Below are positions 46,384 to 54,619 of a stretch of 59,023 nucleotides of DNA, one piece after another. Made by a program: the position numbers and the translations under genes. The stretch is taken from contig SGZV01000006.1 in the NCBI GenBank assembly GCA_004321805.1, positions 1-59,023 of the forward strand, given 5' to 3'. The stretch's first letter is position 1. Every line of letters starts with the position of its first letter. This stretch comes from an alpha proteobacterium HIMB59 (lineage in GTDB: Bacteria > Pseudomonadota > Alphaproteobacteria > HIMB59). Under the pieces are notes generated by a model. The model made no database searches. It saw nothing but the letters and a program-made list of their open reading frames with translations, and was not told the DNA's origin.

Positions 46384-47898
46384 ATGGAAACTTTTGCATT
46401 ACTTCTTCAAGGTATGGCTACATCGTTTGAATTGTTAAATTTAGGCCTTTTAATATTTGGATGCCTTATAGGCTTATTTGTTGGAGCTATGCCAGGCCTA
46501 GGTTCGGTCAATGGTGTTGCTATACTAATTCCAATTACTTTTATTGTGCCTCCTACAGCTGCAATTATTTTTTTAGCAGCAGTTTATTACGGAGCAATGT
46601 ACGGAGGTGCGATCAGTTCTGTGATGCTAGGCATACCAGGAGCATCAACTGCCGTAGCCACAGTTTTTGATGGAAGACCTTTGGCTGTAAAGGGTGAGGC
46701 GATGACTGCCCTCACAGCAGCTGCCGTAGGCTCTTTTGTAGGTGGAACCGTGTCTGTAATCTTATTCACTTTATTCGCACCACCACTTGCTGAAGTAGCC
46801 TTGAGATTTAATGCTCCCGAAACTTTTGCTTTAATGGTTATGGCTTTTGCAACTTTTGTTGGTCTAGGTGGCGATGATATCCCTAAAACAATTTTTTCGA
46901 TTTTAATTGGATTAGTTTTATCAACAATAGGACTAGACTTAATTACTGGTAAACCCCGCTTAATATTTTTTGGTATTCCAGGTTTTCTCCATGGAATAAA
47001 TTTCTTAGTTCTGGCCATAGGCATTTATGGAATTGGTGAGATGTTGTGGACACTAGAAGAAACCAAGGGAAAAGTTCAAATGTCTAAACTCTCAGTTAAT
47101 ATGAAGGAGGTTGGAAGAGCCTTCTCTGCATTAAAAAAGACCATTATGGCAATGAATATAGGTTCATTTTTAGGATTTTTTGTAGGCATTTTGCCAGCAG
47201 CAGGTGCAACACCGGCATCGTTAATGTCTTATGGTATAACAAAACAACTCTCGAGGAACTCAAAAGAATTTGGCAACGGGGTTCCTGCAGGTGTAGTTGC
47301 TCCAGAGTGTGCGAATAATTCTGCAAGCACTGGAAGTATGCTCCCAATGTTAACTCTTGGTATTCCGGGATCTCCTACTACCGCAATCCTTTTGGGAGGA
47401 ATGATACTTTGGGGCTTAACTCCAGGGCCTTTATTGTTTACACAACAACCAGAATTTGTCTGGGGATTAATTGGAAGTCTTTATATTGCAAATTTTTTCA
47501 CTCTTGTGTTAAACATTGCTTTAATACCAGCTTTCTTAATGGTTCTAAGAATTCCTTTTGCAATATTAGCTCCGGTGATATTTGTTCTTTGTGTCACTGG
47601 TGGTTACGCACCGACGCAAAGCCTTCATGATGTCTGGTTGATGTTATTGTTTGGATTTGGGGGATATATGCTCAGAAAATTAGATTATCCTGTAGCCCCA
47701 GCTGTCTTATCGATCGTTTTGGGTCCTTTGGCTGAGAAGGCTATGAGACAATCGTTAATTTTATCAGACGGTAGTATGGGCATCTTTTTTGACTTTGCAT
47801 CAAAACCGATTGCTGCAGTAATTATGTACATAGCAATTGTTTTATTGATCATGCCAGCTTTTGGGCCGCTATACAGAAGATTTTTCAAAAAGACTTAA
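46384..47898 (+). CDS. tctA: Tripartite tricarboxylate transporter large membrane subunit TctA
   Basis: Main permease of the TTT family, driven by an ion gradient. The 504 residues contain about 11-12 membrane helices and the duplicated family motifs GAMPGLGSVNGVAILIP (near 34) and GILPAAGATPASLMSYG (near 262), plus YYGAMYGGAISSVMLGIPG and PTTAILLGGM. An antisense ORF within it (46587-47024) is a shadow. It is the last transporter gene; the GntR gene follows after 45 bases. Confidence 0.95.
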   Translation: METFALLLQGMATSFELLNLGLLIFGCLIGLFVGAMPGLGSVNGVAILIPITFIVPPTAAIIFLAAVYYGAMYGGAISSVMLGIPGASTAVATVFDGRPLAVKGEAMTALTAAAVGSFVGGTVSVILFTLFAPPLAEVALRFNAPETFALMVMAFATFVGLGGDDIPKTIFSILIGLVLSTIGLDLITGKPRLIFFGIPGFLHGINFLVLAIGIYGIGEMLWTLEETKGKVQMSKLSVNMKEVGRAFSALKKTIMAMNIGSFLGFFVGILPAAGATPASLMSYGITKQLSRNSKEFGNGVPAGVVAPECANNSASTGSMLPMLTLGIPGSPTTAILLGGMILWGLTPGPLLFTQQPEFVWGLIGSLYIANFFTLVLNIALIPAFLMVLRIPFAILAPVIFVLCVTGGYAPTQSLHDVWLMLLFGFGGYMLRKLDYPVAPAVLSIVLGPLAEKAMRQSLILSDGSMGIFFDFASKPIAAVIMYIAIVLLIMPAFGPLYRRFFKKT

Positions 47899-47943
47899 CT
47901 TATCCTTTATAGAAAATGTTTTAAAAAAGCGTAAAGTATCTTT

Positions 47944-48603
47944 ATGATACAAAAGATAGGAGCAATAAATTTAAAAAGCAAAGTATATGAGTCTCTTAAA
48001 AAATATATTCTCTCTTTGAATATTTACTTAAAAGAAAGCGACTTTCATTTAGATGAAAGACAATTATCAGAAAAATTAGGTGTTAGTAGAACCCCCATTA
48101 GAGAGGCAATAGCTAAATTAGAGTCTGAGGGGATAGTTATAACAGTTCCTAGAAGGGGGGTATTTGTCCATAGAAAATCAAAAAAAGAACTTATTGATAT
48201 TGTAACTGTATGGGCAGGTTTAGAAGGATATGCAGCTCACTTGATAATCAAAAATTCTAAAAAAGAGGAAATTGAGTCTTTAAATAAATATTGCCAGTAC
48301 ACCAAACAAAATGTTTTGTCTGATTTAGATAATTACTCAAATGATAATATTAAATTTCATGAACAAATTATGAAACTTACTAAAGTAAGACTCATGAGTG
48401 AGATACTAGAATCACAATTAATTCATCTGCAGTATTTGAGAAAAAAGTTCATTATTCAATCTGATAGATCTCTCAAATCGATTGAAGAACATAACGAAAT
48501 TGTTAAATTTCTTGTCGCAGGCCAAGCCACAAAAGCTGAAAAATTATTGAAAAATCATGCTTTAACTTTAGTTGAAAAGATCGAAGAAAGTATTCAAACT
48601 TAA
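47944..48603 (+). CDS. GntR-family regulator with FCD domain
   Basis: FadR-type regulator of 219 residues. The winged helix (about 15-80) has RQLSEKLGVSRTPIREAIAKL as recognition region; the C-terminal FCD helical domain (about 85-215) with FHEQIMKL and later histidines binds a small carboxylate through a metal in related proteins. It lies between the transporter and the enzyme genes, flanked by matching palindromes at 44569 and 48633, so it is the probable regulator of both sets, responding to the imported acid or a product. A weak GTATC-N5-GATAC repeat (47936-47950) overlaps its start and could give autoregulation. Confidence 0.9.
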   Translation: MIQKIGAINLKSKVYESLKKYILSLNIYLKESDFHLDERQLSEKLGVSRTPIREAIAKLESEGIVITVPRRGVFVHRKSKKELIDIVTVWAGLEGYAAHLIIKNSKKEEIESLNKYCQYTKQNVLSDLDNYSNDNIKFHEQIMKLTKVRLMSEILESQLIHLQYLRKKFIIQSDRSLKSIEEHNEIVKFLVAGQATKAEKLLKNHALTLVEKIEESIQT

Positions 48604-48632
48604 GTCAAAAATCTTTGAATCTTCTCTAAATC

Positions 48633-48649
48633 TGGTATACATTATACCA
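48633..48649. promoter_or_regulatory. Operator palindrome 3 before ThDP-enzyme gene (predicted)
   Basis: TGGTATA-CAT-TATACCA is a perfect 7-3-7 inverted repeat with arms identical to 44569-44585; only the central triplet differs by one base. It ends 16 bases before the ThDP-enzyme ATG and just ahead of its GAGAGAGG ribosome-binding site, a location suited to repression. Confidence 0.75.
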
Positions 48650-48665
48650 CCAGAGAGAGGTTAAA

Positions 48666-50342
48666 ATGTCTACAGGAACAAACGAACAAATGATAACAGG
48701 CGGCGAGCTTGTCGCTAAGGCTCTTAAAGCAGAGGGCATTGAAGTAATTTACACATTATGTGGTGGCCATATTATTGATATCTACAATGGCTGTTTAAAT
48801 GAAGGAATTAAAATTATTGATGTAAGGCATGAAGAAGTTGCCTCACATGCAGCTGATGGATATGCACGTATGACTGGAAAACCTGGTTGCGCAGTCGTAA
48901 CTGCTGGCCCTGGAACTACTCATGCATTAACCGGTGTAGCGAATGCTTTCAGAGCAGAAATACCAATGCTTCTTATTGGGGGACAAAGTTCTTTGACTCA
49001 ACATAAAATGGGATCATTACAAGATCTGCCCCACGTAGACATGATGCAACCAATTACTAAATTCGCTGCTACAGTAATGTCAACTGAAAGATGTGCTGAT
49101 ATGGTTTCTATGGCCTTTAGAGAAACACGTAATGGATCTTTCGGCCCTTCTTTTTTAGAAATCCCTCGTGATATTCTCGACTCTTCAATTCCAATGAGTA
49201 AGGCTGTTGTGCCTGAAACAGGAAAATATTCTGCCTCTTCCAAAACCTTAGCCGATCCTGTAGATGTTCAAAAAGCAGCAGATATAATTTCCAAAGCTGA
49301 AAGACCTTGTGTTCTTCTAGGTCAACAAGTTTGGACATGTCAATCTACTGATGAAGCAGTTGACTTTGTTCGAAACATGAATATTCCAGCTTATCTAAAT
49401 GGTGCTGCTAGAGGATCATTACCTCCTGGAGACCCTCATCATTTTCATAGAACAAGAAGAAACGCATTTACTAAGTCTGATTGCATAATAATAGTAGGAA
49501 CCCCCTTTGATTTTAGAATGGGCTACGGAAAAAGATTAAATCCTAATGCAACTGTGATTCAAATAGATATGGATTATAGAACTGTTGGTAAAAATAGAGA
49601 TATTTCTTTAGGCTTGGTTGGCCACATAGGTACAACGTTGAAAGCTATATCTGAGGCAGGTACAAAACAAGATAGGTCTGATTGGTTCAATGAACTAAGA
49701 GCCGGTGAAGAAGCGGCCCTTGAAAAATTAATGCCTACTTTTACTACTGAAAAATCTCCTATTAGTCCCTATAGAGTAGCTTGGGAGCTAAACCAATTCT
49801 TAAATGATGACACTATTTATATCGGTGATGGTGGTGATGTTGTAACAATCAGTGCCCAAGCAGTACAGCCAAGACAGCCTGGTGCATGGATGGATCCAGG
49901 CCCTCTAGGAACATTGGGAGTTGGAGTACCATATGCTCTTGCCGCCAAAATAGCAGCGCCTGAAAGAGAAGTCCTCTTATATTGTGGAGATGGTGCATTT
50001 TCTATGACAGGAATGGATTTTGAGGCTTTCGTTCGCCACAAAGCACCAGTTTTAACTGTCATTGGTAATAACTCAGCACAAAATCAAATTCGTTTTGGAC
50101 AAATTATGAAGTATGGAGAAGAGAAGGGTAATGTTGGAAATATCTTAGGTGACGTTAACTTCGATGAGTTTGCAAAAATAATGGGCGGTCACGGAGAAGC
50201 AGTCCGTGAGGCTAAAGATATACAACCTGCTCTTCAAAGAGCTAGGGAGGCCGTCAAGTCAGGTATACCAGCAATTGTTAATATTTGGGTTGACAAAGAG
50301 GAATTTGCGCCTGGCACTAAAAACCAGACTATGTATAAATAA
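48666..50342 (+). CDS. ThDP-dependent enzyme, 2-hydroxyacyl-CoA lyase / oxalyl-CoA decarboxylase-like
   Basis: Member of the acetolactate synthase-like ThDP superfamily, 558 residues. The cofactor-activating glutamate is E56 in DVRHEEVASHAADGYAR; the ThDP/Mg motif runs from GDG at about 440 to NN at about 467. Residues 116-125, GSLQDLPHVD, resemble the GAFQEFPQVE segment of 2-hydroxyacyl-CoA lyases more than the GDYEEMDQM of oxalyl-CoA decarboxylase, whose active-site Tyr-Glu pair is missing. With an Frc-like enzyme next door, the likely reaction is cleavage of an acyl-CoA to formyl-CoA plus an aldehyde, ketone or CO2. Acetolactate synthase is unlikely in this context. Confidence 0.8.
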   Translation: MSTGTNEQMITGGELVAKALKAEGIEVIYTLCGGHIIDIYNGCLNEGIKIIDVRHEEVASHAADGYARMTGKPGCAVVTAGPGTTHALTGVANAFRAEIPMLLIGGQSSLTQHKMGSLQDLPHVDMMQPITKFAATVMSTERCADMVSMAFRETRNGSFGPSFLEIPRDILDSSIPMSKAVVPETGKYSASSKTLADPVDVQKAADIISKAERPCVLLGQQVWTCQSTDEAVDFVRNMNIPAYLNGAARGSLPPGDPHHFHRTRRNAFTKSDCIIIVGTPFDFRMGYGKRLNPNATVIQIDMDYRTVGKNRDISLGLVGHIGTTLKAISEAGTKQDRSDWFNELRAGEEAALEKLMPTFTTEKSPISPYRVAWELNQFLNDDTIYIGDGGDVVTISAQAVQPRQPGAWMDPGPLGTLGVGVPYALAAKIAAPEREVLLYCGDGAFSMTGMDFEAFVRHKAPVLTVIGNNSAQNQIRFGQIMKYGEEKGNVGNILGDVNFDEFAKIMGGHGEAVREAKDIQPALQRAREAVKSGIPAIVNIWVDKEEFAPGTKNQTMYK

Positions 50343-50358
50343 GAGAGGTTATTAAAAT

Positions 50359-51606
50359 ATGGAAGCTCTTAAAGGTGTAAAAGTTTTGGATATGACACAT
50401 GTCCAATCAGGTCCTACATGTACTCAACTTTTAGCATGGTTTGGAGCAGACGTCGTCAAAGTTGAGAGACCTGGCGTTGGAGATGCGACTAGAGGCCAAT
50501 TAAGAGATGTACCTGAAGCAGACAGCCTCTACTTTACTATGCTTAACTCAAATAAAAGAAGTATTACTCTCAATCCAAAAAAACCAGAAGGTGCAAAAAT
50601 ATTTACTCAATTGATCAAAGAATGTGATGTGATGGTTGAAAACTTTGCACCTGGAGCATTGGATCGAATGGGTTTTTCATGGGAGAAAATTCAAGAGATT
50701 AACCCAAGAATGATATATGCATCTGTGAAAGGCTTTGGACCTGGTAAATATGAAGAATGTAAGGTTTATGAAAATGTAGCTCAGTGTGCCGGTGGGTCTG
50801 CATCGACTACTGGAATGCTAGGAGAGGTACCCATGGTTACAGGTGCCCAAATAGGAGATAGCGGAACAGGCTTACACTTAGCATTAGGAATTGTTACAGC
50901 ATTATTTCATAGAGAAAAATCTGGAAAAGGTCAGAGGGTCTCAGCTGCAATGCAAGACGGTGTTCTTAATCTTTGTAGAGTAAAACTTCGTGATCAACAG
51001 AGATTAGAAAAAGGTCCATTAAAAGAATACTCACAATTTGGAGAAAATGTTCCCTTTGGCGATGCAACACCTAGAGCAGGTAATGACTCAGGAGGTGGTC
51101 AGCCTGGAAGAATTCTTAAGTGCAAAGGATGGGAGGAAGACCCTAATGCTTATACCTATTTCATTACTCAAGCTGCTGTTTGGGAAAAGGTATGTGATGT
51201 TATTGGTAAGCCAGAGTGGAAGGATGATGAAAATTACTCAACTCCTGCAGCTCGTCTGCCCAGATTAAACGAAATTTTTGATACCATTGAGGAGTGGACT
51301 AAGACTAAGACTAAGTTTGAAGTAATGGATATCTGTAATCCATTGGATATTCCTGTAGGTCCAATTCTTTCTCTAAAAGAAATATCTGAGGATCAGGGTT
51401 TAAGAGATACTGGCACTGTTGTAGAAGTAGACCATCCTATTAGAGGAAAATATTTAACTGTCGGAAATCCAATTAAACTTTCAGACTCACCAGCAGTTGT
51501 AAAACGTTCTCCTTTATTAGGTGAACACACCGAAGAAATTCTTAAAGAGTTTTGTAACATGACTGATGAAGAAATTAGTGCTGTCAAAGAGGCTGGTGCT
51601 GTATAA
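50359..51606 (+). CDS. frc: Formyl-CoA transferase-like CaiB/BaiF (class III) CoA-transferase
   Basis: Very close in wording to formyl-CoA:oxalate CoA-transferase: [54 protein letters not shown] and [11 protein letters not shown] all match that family as I recall it. The catalytic aspartate is D167 in [11 protein letters not shown] (Asp169 in the Oxalobacter enzyme). A notable change is Gln47 in TRGQLRD, where characterised oxalate enzymes have Trp48, a residue lining the active site. The 415 residues match the family. It probably moves CoA from formyl-CoA or succinyl-CoA onto the imported acid. It starts 16 bases after the ThDP gene. Confidence 0.85.
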   Translation: MEALKGVKVLDMTHVQSGPTCTQLLAWFGADVVKVERPGVGDATRGQLRDVPEADSLYFTMLNSNKRSITLNPKKPEGAKIFTQLIKECDVMVENFAPGALDRMGFSWEKIQEINPRMIYASVKGFGPGKYEECKVYENVAQCAGGSASTTGMLGEVPMVTGAQIGDSGTGLHLALGIVTALFHREKSGKGQRVSAAMQDGVLNLCRVKLRDQQRLEKGPLKEYSQFGENVPFGDATPRAGNDSGGGQPGRILKCKGWEEDPNAYTYFITQAAVWEKVCDVIGKPEWKDDENYSTPAARLPRLNEIFDTIEEWTKTKTKFEVMDICNPLDIPVGPILSLKEISEDQGLRDTGTVVEVDHPIRGKYLTVGNPIKLSDSPAVVKRSPLLGEHTEEILKEFCNMTDEEISAVKEAGAV

Positions 51607-51626
51607 ATTATATTTAGGAGGAAATA

Positions 51627-52544
51627 ATGAAAATAATATTAATGGGACAACAAGCATTTGGAAAAAGTGCTCTCGAAAAGTTTCACAATGAATCTGATCA
51701 TGAAGTAGTTGCTGTTTATTGTGCGCCTGATAAAGAGGGGAAACCTTTAGATCCAGTTAAGGAATATGCTAAGAGTGTAAACCTACCTGTTTTTCAACCT
51801 TCTAATTTCAAAGATCAGGAGGTCTTGGACCAAATAAAATCTCATGACGCTGACTTATGTGTCATGGCTTATGTTATTATCTTCGTTCCAGAAGCTGCAA
51901 GAGATATTCCAAAACATGGATCTGTATGTTTCCATCCTTCTTTGTTACCTTTACACAGAGGCCCAAGTTCAATAAACTGGCCAATCATTGGTGGCGCCAC
52001 AAAAACAGGATTAACTATTTTTTACCCTAATGACGGCTTAGACGAAGGAGAAATTCTCCTTCAAAAAGAAGTTGAAATTGGTCCTGATGATACCTTAGGA
52101 GACGTTTATTTTTCTAAGATTTTTCCATTAGGTATTGACGCATGTATAGAAGCTGCTGACTTAATTGCTGCAGGAAATGCACCTCGTATTGCTCAAGATG
52201 AATCAAAGGCTACCTATGAGTCATGGTGCAAAAAGGCAGACGCTAGAATAGATTGGAAAAAACCTGGAAGGGAAGTTTACAATTTAATCAGAGGTTGTAA
52301 TCCACAACCAGGAGCATGGGCAGAGTTTATGGGTGATGAATTTACTTTTGTTGATACTAAATTCATAGACCAACAAAGTGCTGAACATTTTCCTGGTCAA
52401 ATAATTTCAATTAATGCAGAAAATATTGAAATTGCGGTTAAAGGTGGTTTTATTGAAGTCTCTAGATTTAAATCTGATCAGGGTAAGCTATACGTCAAAG
52501 ATATGAATACTGCGGTATTTACAGAGGGCGATTTATTCTCATAA
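51627..52544 (+). CDS. Stand-alone 10-formyl-THF hydrolase/formyltransferase-like protein (FDH N-terminal domain type)
   Basis: 305 residues with the two-domain layout of methionyl-tRNA formyltransferase and the N-terminal half of 10-formyl-THF dehydrogenase. It reads like the latter: ILMGQQAFGKSALE, VYCAPDKEGKPLDP, then HPSLLPLHRGPSSINW and DGLDEGEILLQ. The catalytic His103 and the aspartate near 139 are present, but the residue two before the His is Cys101, not the Asn of Fmt and PurN. A C-terminal OB-like part follows; the carrier and aldehyde-dehydrogenase domains are absent. Linked to formyl-CoA enzymes, it may transfer formyl between CoA-derived formyl and THF, or release formate. Strong AGGAGG site. 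Confidence 0.75.
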   Translation: MKIILMGQQAFGKSALEKFHNESDHEVVAVYCAPDKEGKPLDPVKEYAKSVNLPVFQPSNFKDQEVLDQIKSHDADLCVMAYVIIFVPEAARDIPKHGSVCFHPSLLPLHRGPSSINWPIIGGATKTGLTIFYPNDGLDEGEILLQKEVEIGPDDTLGDVYFSKIFPLGIDACIEAADLIAAGNAPRIAQDESKATYESWCKKADARIDWKKPGREVYNLIRGCNPQPGAWAEFMGDEFTFVDTKFIDQQSAEHFPGQIISINAENIEIAVKGGFIEVSRFKSDQGKLYVKDMNTAVFTEGDLFS

Positions 52545-52553
52545 TACTCATTA

Positions 52554-53048
52554 GTGCCTAAAAACAACCCTGATTCACCTAAGACGATCTCTATTATTGT
52601 CTATTTCATTTTGCTTTTTGCATTATGGTTTGTGCTTTCTGGTTATCTAAAAACACTTTTATTATTTTTTGGTCTTATAAGTGTCATTTTTGTTTTGTGG
52701 ATGTCAGTAAGATCTAAATCACTAAACTACGATGCCTTTCCTCTAAAGCTTTTAATTAAACTACCCATTTATTGGATTTGGCTAATAAAAGAAATAATAA
52801 AATCGGGATTAACCACTACAAAAATTATATGGAAAGGTAACTATACCCCACAGCTTTTAAAAGTTAAGGCTTCTCAAAAAAATGATACTGGTAAAGCAAA
52901 CTATGCTAACGCAATTACTTTAACTCCAGGCACAGTAACCATAGAAATTAATAAAGATACTTTTTTGGTCCATGCATTAAGTAAAGAACTAGCTGAGGAT
53001 CTACAATCAGGTGAGATGGACAAACTTATTAAAGGTTTACATAAATGA
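52554..53048 (+). CDS. mnhE: Mrp/Mnh antiporter subunit E
   Basis: First gene of an Mrp-type multi-subunit cation/proton antiporter. 164 residues with two or three N-terminal hydrophobic segments (about 14-55) and the MnhE domain: YWIWLIKEIIKSGLTTTKIIW and ANAITLTPGTVTIEI, the family signature for the C-terminal part. Start is GTG. It lies only 9 bases after the formyltransferase-like gene, so read-through from the C1 operon is possible. It overlaps mnhF by 4 bases. Confidence 0.9.
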   Translation: MPKNNPDSPKTISIIVYFILLFALWFVLSGYLKTLLLFFGLISVIFVLWMSVRSKSLNYDAFPLKLLIKLPIYWIWLIKEIIKSGLTTTKIIWKGNYTPQLLKVKASQKNDTGKANYANAITLTPGTVTIEINKDTFLVHALSKELAEDLQSGEMDKLIKGLHK

Positions 53049-53308
53049 TTTTTTTTCTTGCTCTTACCATATTGGGTTTATCGATACTTTTTTGCATTTA
53101 TAGAGCAGTGAAGGGTCCAACACCTTTTGACAGAATTTTATCTATTTCAAGTATTGGAACCATTATGGCTTTAGGTATAGCAATTCATGGGTTTGCATTT
53201 AATAGACCGGACTTTGTTGATATTGCCTTAATGTACATACTTTTAAATTTTCTCGGAACGATAGCTATTTTAAAATTTTATAAAATGAAAGGTAAAAAGA
53301 AAGTTTAA
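53045..53308 (+). CDS. mnhF: Mrp/Mnh antiporter subunit F
   Basis: Small membrane subunit of 87 residues with three hydrophobic helices. IYRAVKGPTPFDRILSIS and DIALMYILLNFLGTIAILKFY are MnhF signatures. The stop and the mnhG ATG share a base. Confidence 0.92.
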   Translation: MIFFLALTILGLSILFCIYRAVKGPTPFDRILSISSIGTIMALGIAIHGFAFNRPDFVDIALMYILLNFLGTIAILKFYKMKGKKKV

Positions 53309-53619
53309 TGGGGTATCTGATTCATTACTCTACAATTTTTTTTCTATTTCTAGGTTGTTTTTTTATTTTATCAGGTAGTGTCGGCCTAATAAAATTACCT
53401 GATGTCTTTAGTAGAATACATGCTGCAGGTTTAATTGATACTTTAGGAACTGGTTTTATAATTTTATCTTTGATTATTCACTCAGGATTTTCCCTACTGA
53501 GTTTGAAACTTTTACTGATACCTTTATTTATATTATTTACTAGCCCCATATCTGGTCATGCTATTTCATTGTTTGCACATGAGTCTGGATATAAACCAAA
53601 AGCAAAACTTAAAAGATAA
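53308..53619 (+). CDS. mnhG: Mrp/Mnh antiporter subunit G
   Basis: 103 residues with three membrane helices. GSVGLIKLPDVFSRIHAAGLIDTLG is abbreviated here as the LPDVFSRIHAAG motif, diagnostic of MnhG/PhaG, and the TSPISGHAIS segment is also typical. Overlaps the next gene by one base. Confidence 0.93.
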   Translation: MGYLIHYSTIFFLFLGCFFILSGSVGLIKLPDVFSRIHAAGLIDTLGTGFIILSLIIHSGFSLLSLKLLLIPLFILFTSPISGHAISLFAHESGYKPKAKLKR

Positions 53620-54182
53620 TGAATTTTTTAATAATAAATTTTTTTCTAATTTCAATTTTACTTCTTACTACTTTTTATATCTTTAAGACGACTTCTTTAA
53701 TATCCGTAGTGGCTTTGACAGGGATTTTTACATTAGTTTGTGCTGCGATTTATGTAAATCTTGATGCGGTGGATGTTGCTTTTACTGAAGCAGCAGTAGG
53801 ATCAGGTATTTCTACTATTTTAATGGTGATGGCAGTCGCTAAATTACCTGAAGGAAAGAAAAATGAATTATTAAACTTATTTCCAAGTATTCTTTTATCA
53901 GTCTCTATCGTTATAGTGCTTTTGCTAATTATTACAAATTTACCACTTTTGGGAGACCCAAATGCTCCAATTCACCTTCATGTAACTCCTGAATATATTA
54001 AAGAAAGTAAATCCATATTCCACATTCCTAACGTTGTTACAAACATTTTAGCTAGTTACAGAGGTTTTGATACTTTAGGCGAAACAATAGTGATATTTAC
54101 TGCTGGGCTGGGGGTTATTGTATTGCTTACAAGCAATACATTAAATAGAAAAACTAAATTTAAAAAGAAAGTAAAAAAATAA
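53619..54182 (+). CDS. Mrp antiporter MnhA C-terminal/DUF4040-type subunit
   Basis: 187 residues corresponding to the C-terminal part of MrpA (DUF4040 plus linker), encoded as a separate gene. LDAVDVAFTEAAVGSGIST is the DUF4040 signature; six hydrophobic segments are visible. In classical Mrp operons this is fused to the large NuoL-like subunit A; here it is split, as in the group 2 and hydrogenase-related complexes. A GFDTLGETIVIFTAGLGV segment near 150-167 corresponds to the MrpA/B junction motif. Confidence 0.85.
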   Translation: MNFLIINFFLISILLLTTFYIFKTTSLISVVALTGIFTLVCAAIYVNLDAVDVAFTEAAVGSGISTILMVMAVAKLPEGKKNELLNLFPSILLSVSIVIVLLLIITNLPLLGDPNAPIHLHVTPEYIKESKSIFHIPNVVTNILASYRGFDTLGETIVIFTAGLGVIVLLTSNTLNRKTKFKKKVKK

Positions 54183-54619
54183 TGAAAGACAATATTTCAT
54201 CGAGTCCAATTTTAAATATTGTCAGTAGAATACTTTTTGCTCCAATTATTATTTTTGGATTGTATGTACAATTTCATGGTGACTATGGTCCAGGCGGAGG
54301 ATTTCAAGCGGGAGTTATTATTGCTGCAGCTTTTATTCTTTACTCTATGGTTTTCGGTATTAAAAAAGGAGAAACCTTAGTTCCTATAAAAATTAATCAA
54401 TATCTAATGTGTATTGGAGTTTTGCTATATGCAGGTGTAGGGGTCGTATCCATTTTTTTAAATGGCAACTATTTAGATTATAATGTTTTGGCATCTGACA
54501 GTTCTTCTGGTCAGCATTTAGGTATCATTCTTGTAGAACTTGGAGTTGGTATAACAGTGGCCACAGTAATGATTGCTTTATATCATTCTTTCGCATCTTT
54601 TAGGATTAAAGATGACTAA
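54182..54619 (+). CDS. mnhB: Mrp/Mnh antiporter subunit B
   Basis: 145 residues with four membrane helices. The family signature FHGDYGPGGGFQAGVI is at about 39-54 and GVGITVATVMIALY at the C-terminus. Starts at the base after the previous stop overlap and itself overlaps mnhC by 8 bases. Confidence 0.93.
   Translation: MKDNISSSPILNIVSRILFAPIIIFGLYVQFHGDYGPGGGFQAGVIIAAAFILYSMVFGIKKGETLVPIKINQYLMCIGVLLYAGVGVVSIFLNGNYLDYNVLASDSSSGQHLGIILVELGVGITVATVMIALYHSFASFRIKDD

Noticed and set aside
46587-47024. 145-codon minus-strand ORF within tctA, and a 128-codon one within tctC (44988-45374)
   Set aside because: Both are antisense shadows of clearly identified transporter genes; their composition reflects the reverse of membrane or binding-protein codons.
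47936-47950. GTATC-N5-GATAC inverted repeat as an autoregulatory operator of the GntR gene
   Set aside because: The arms do not match TGGTATA and the site overlaps the start codon; too weak to list as a site.
48666-50342. Classical oxalyl-CoA decarboxylase or acetolactate synthase
   Set aside because: The Tyr-Glu pair and surrounding segment of oxalyl-CoA decarboxylase are missing, and the partner genes do not fit branched-chain amino acid synthesis; kept as alternatives only.
51627-52544. Methionyl-tRNA formyltransferase (Fmt)
   Set aside because: The Asn-x-His motif of Fmt is replaced by Cys-x-His, N-terminal wording matches FDH, and def is not adjacent.
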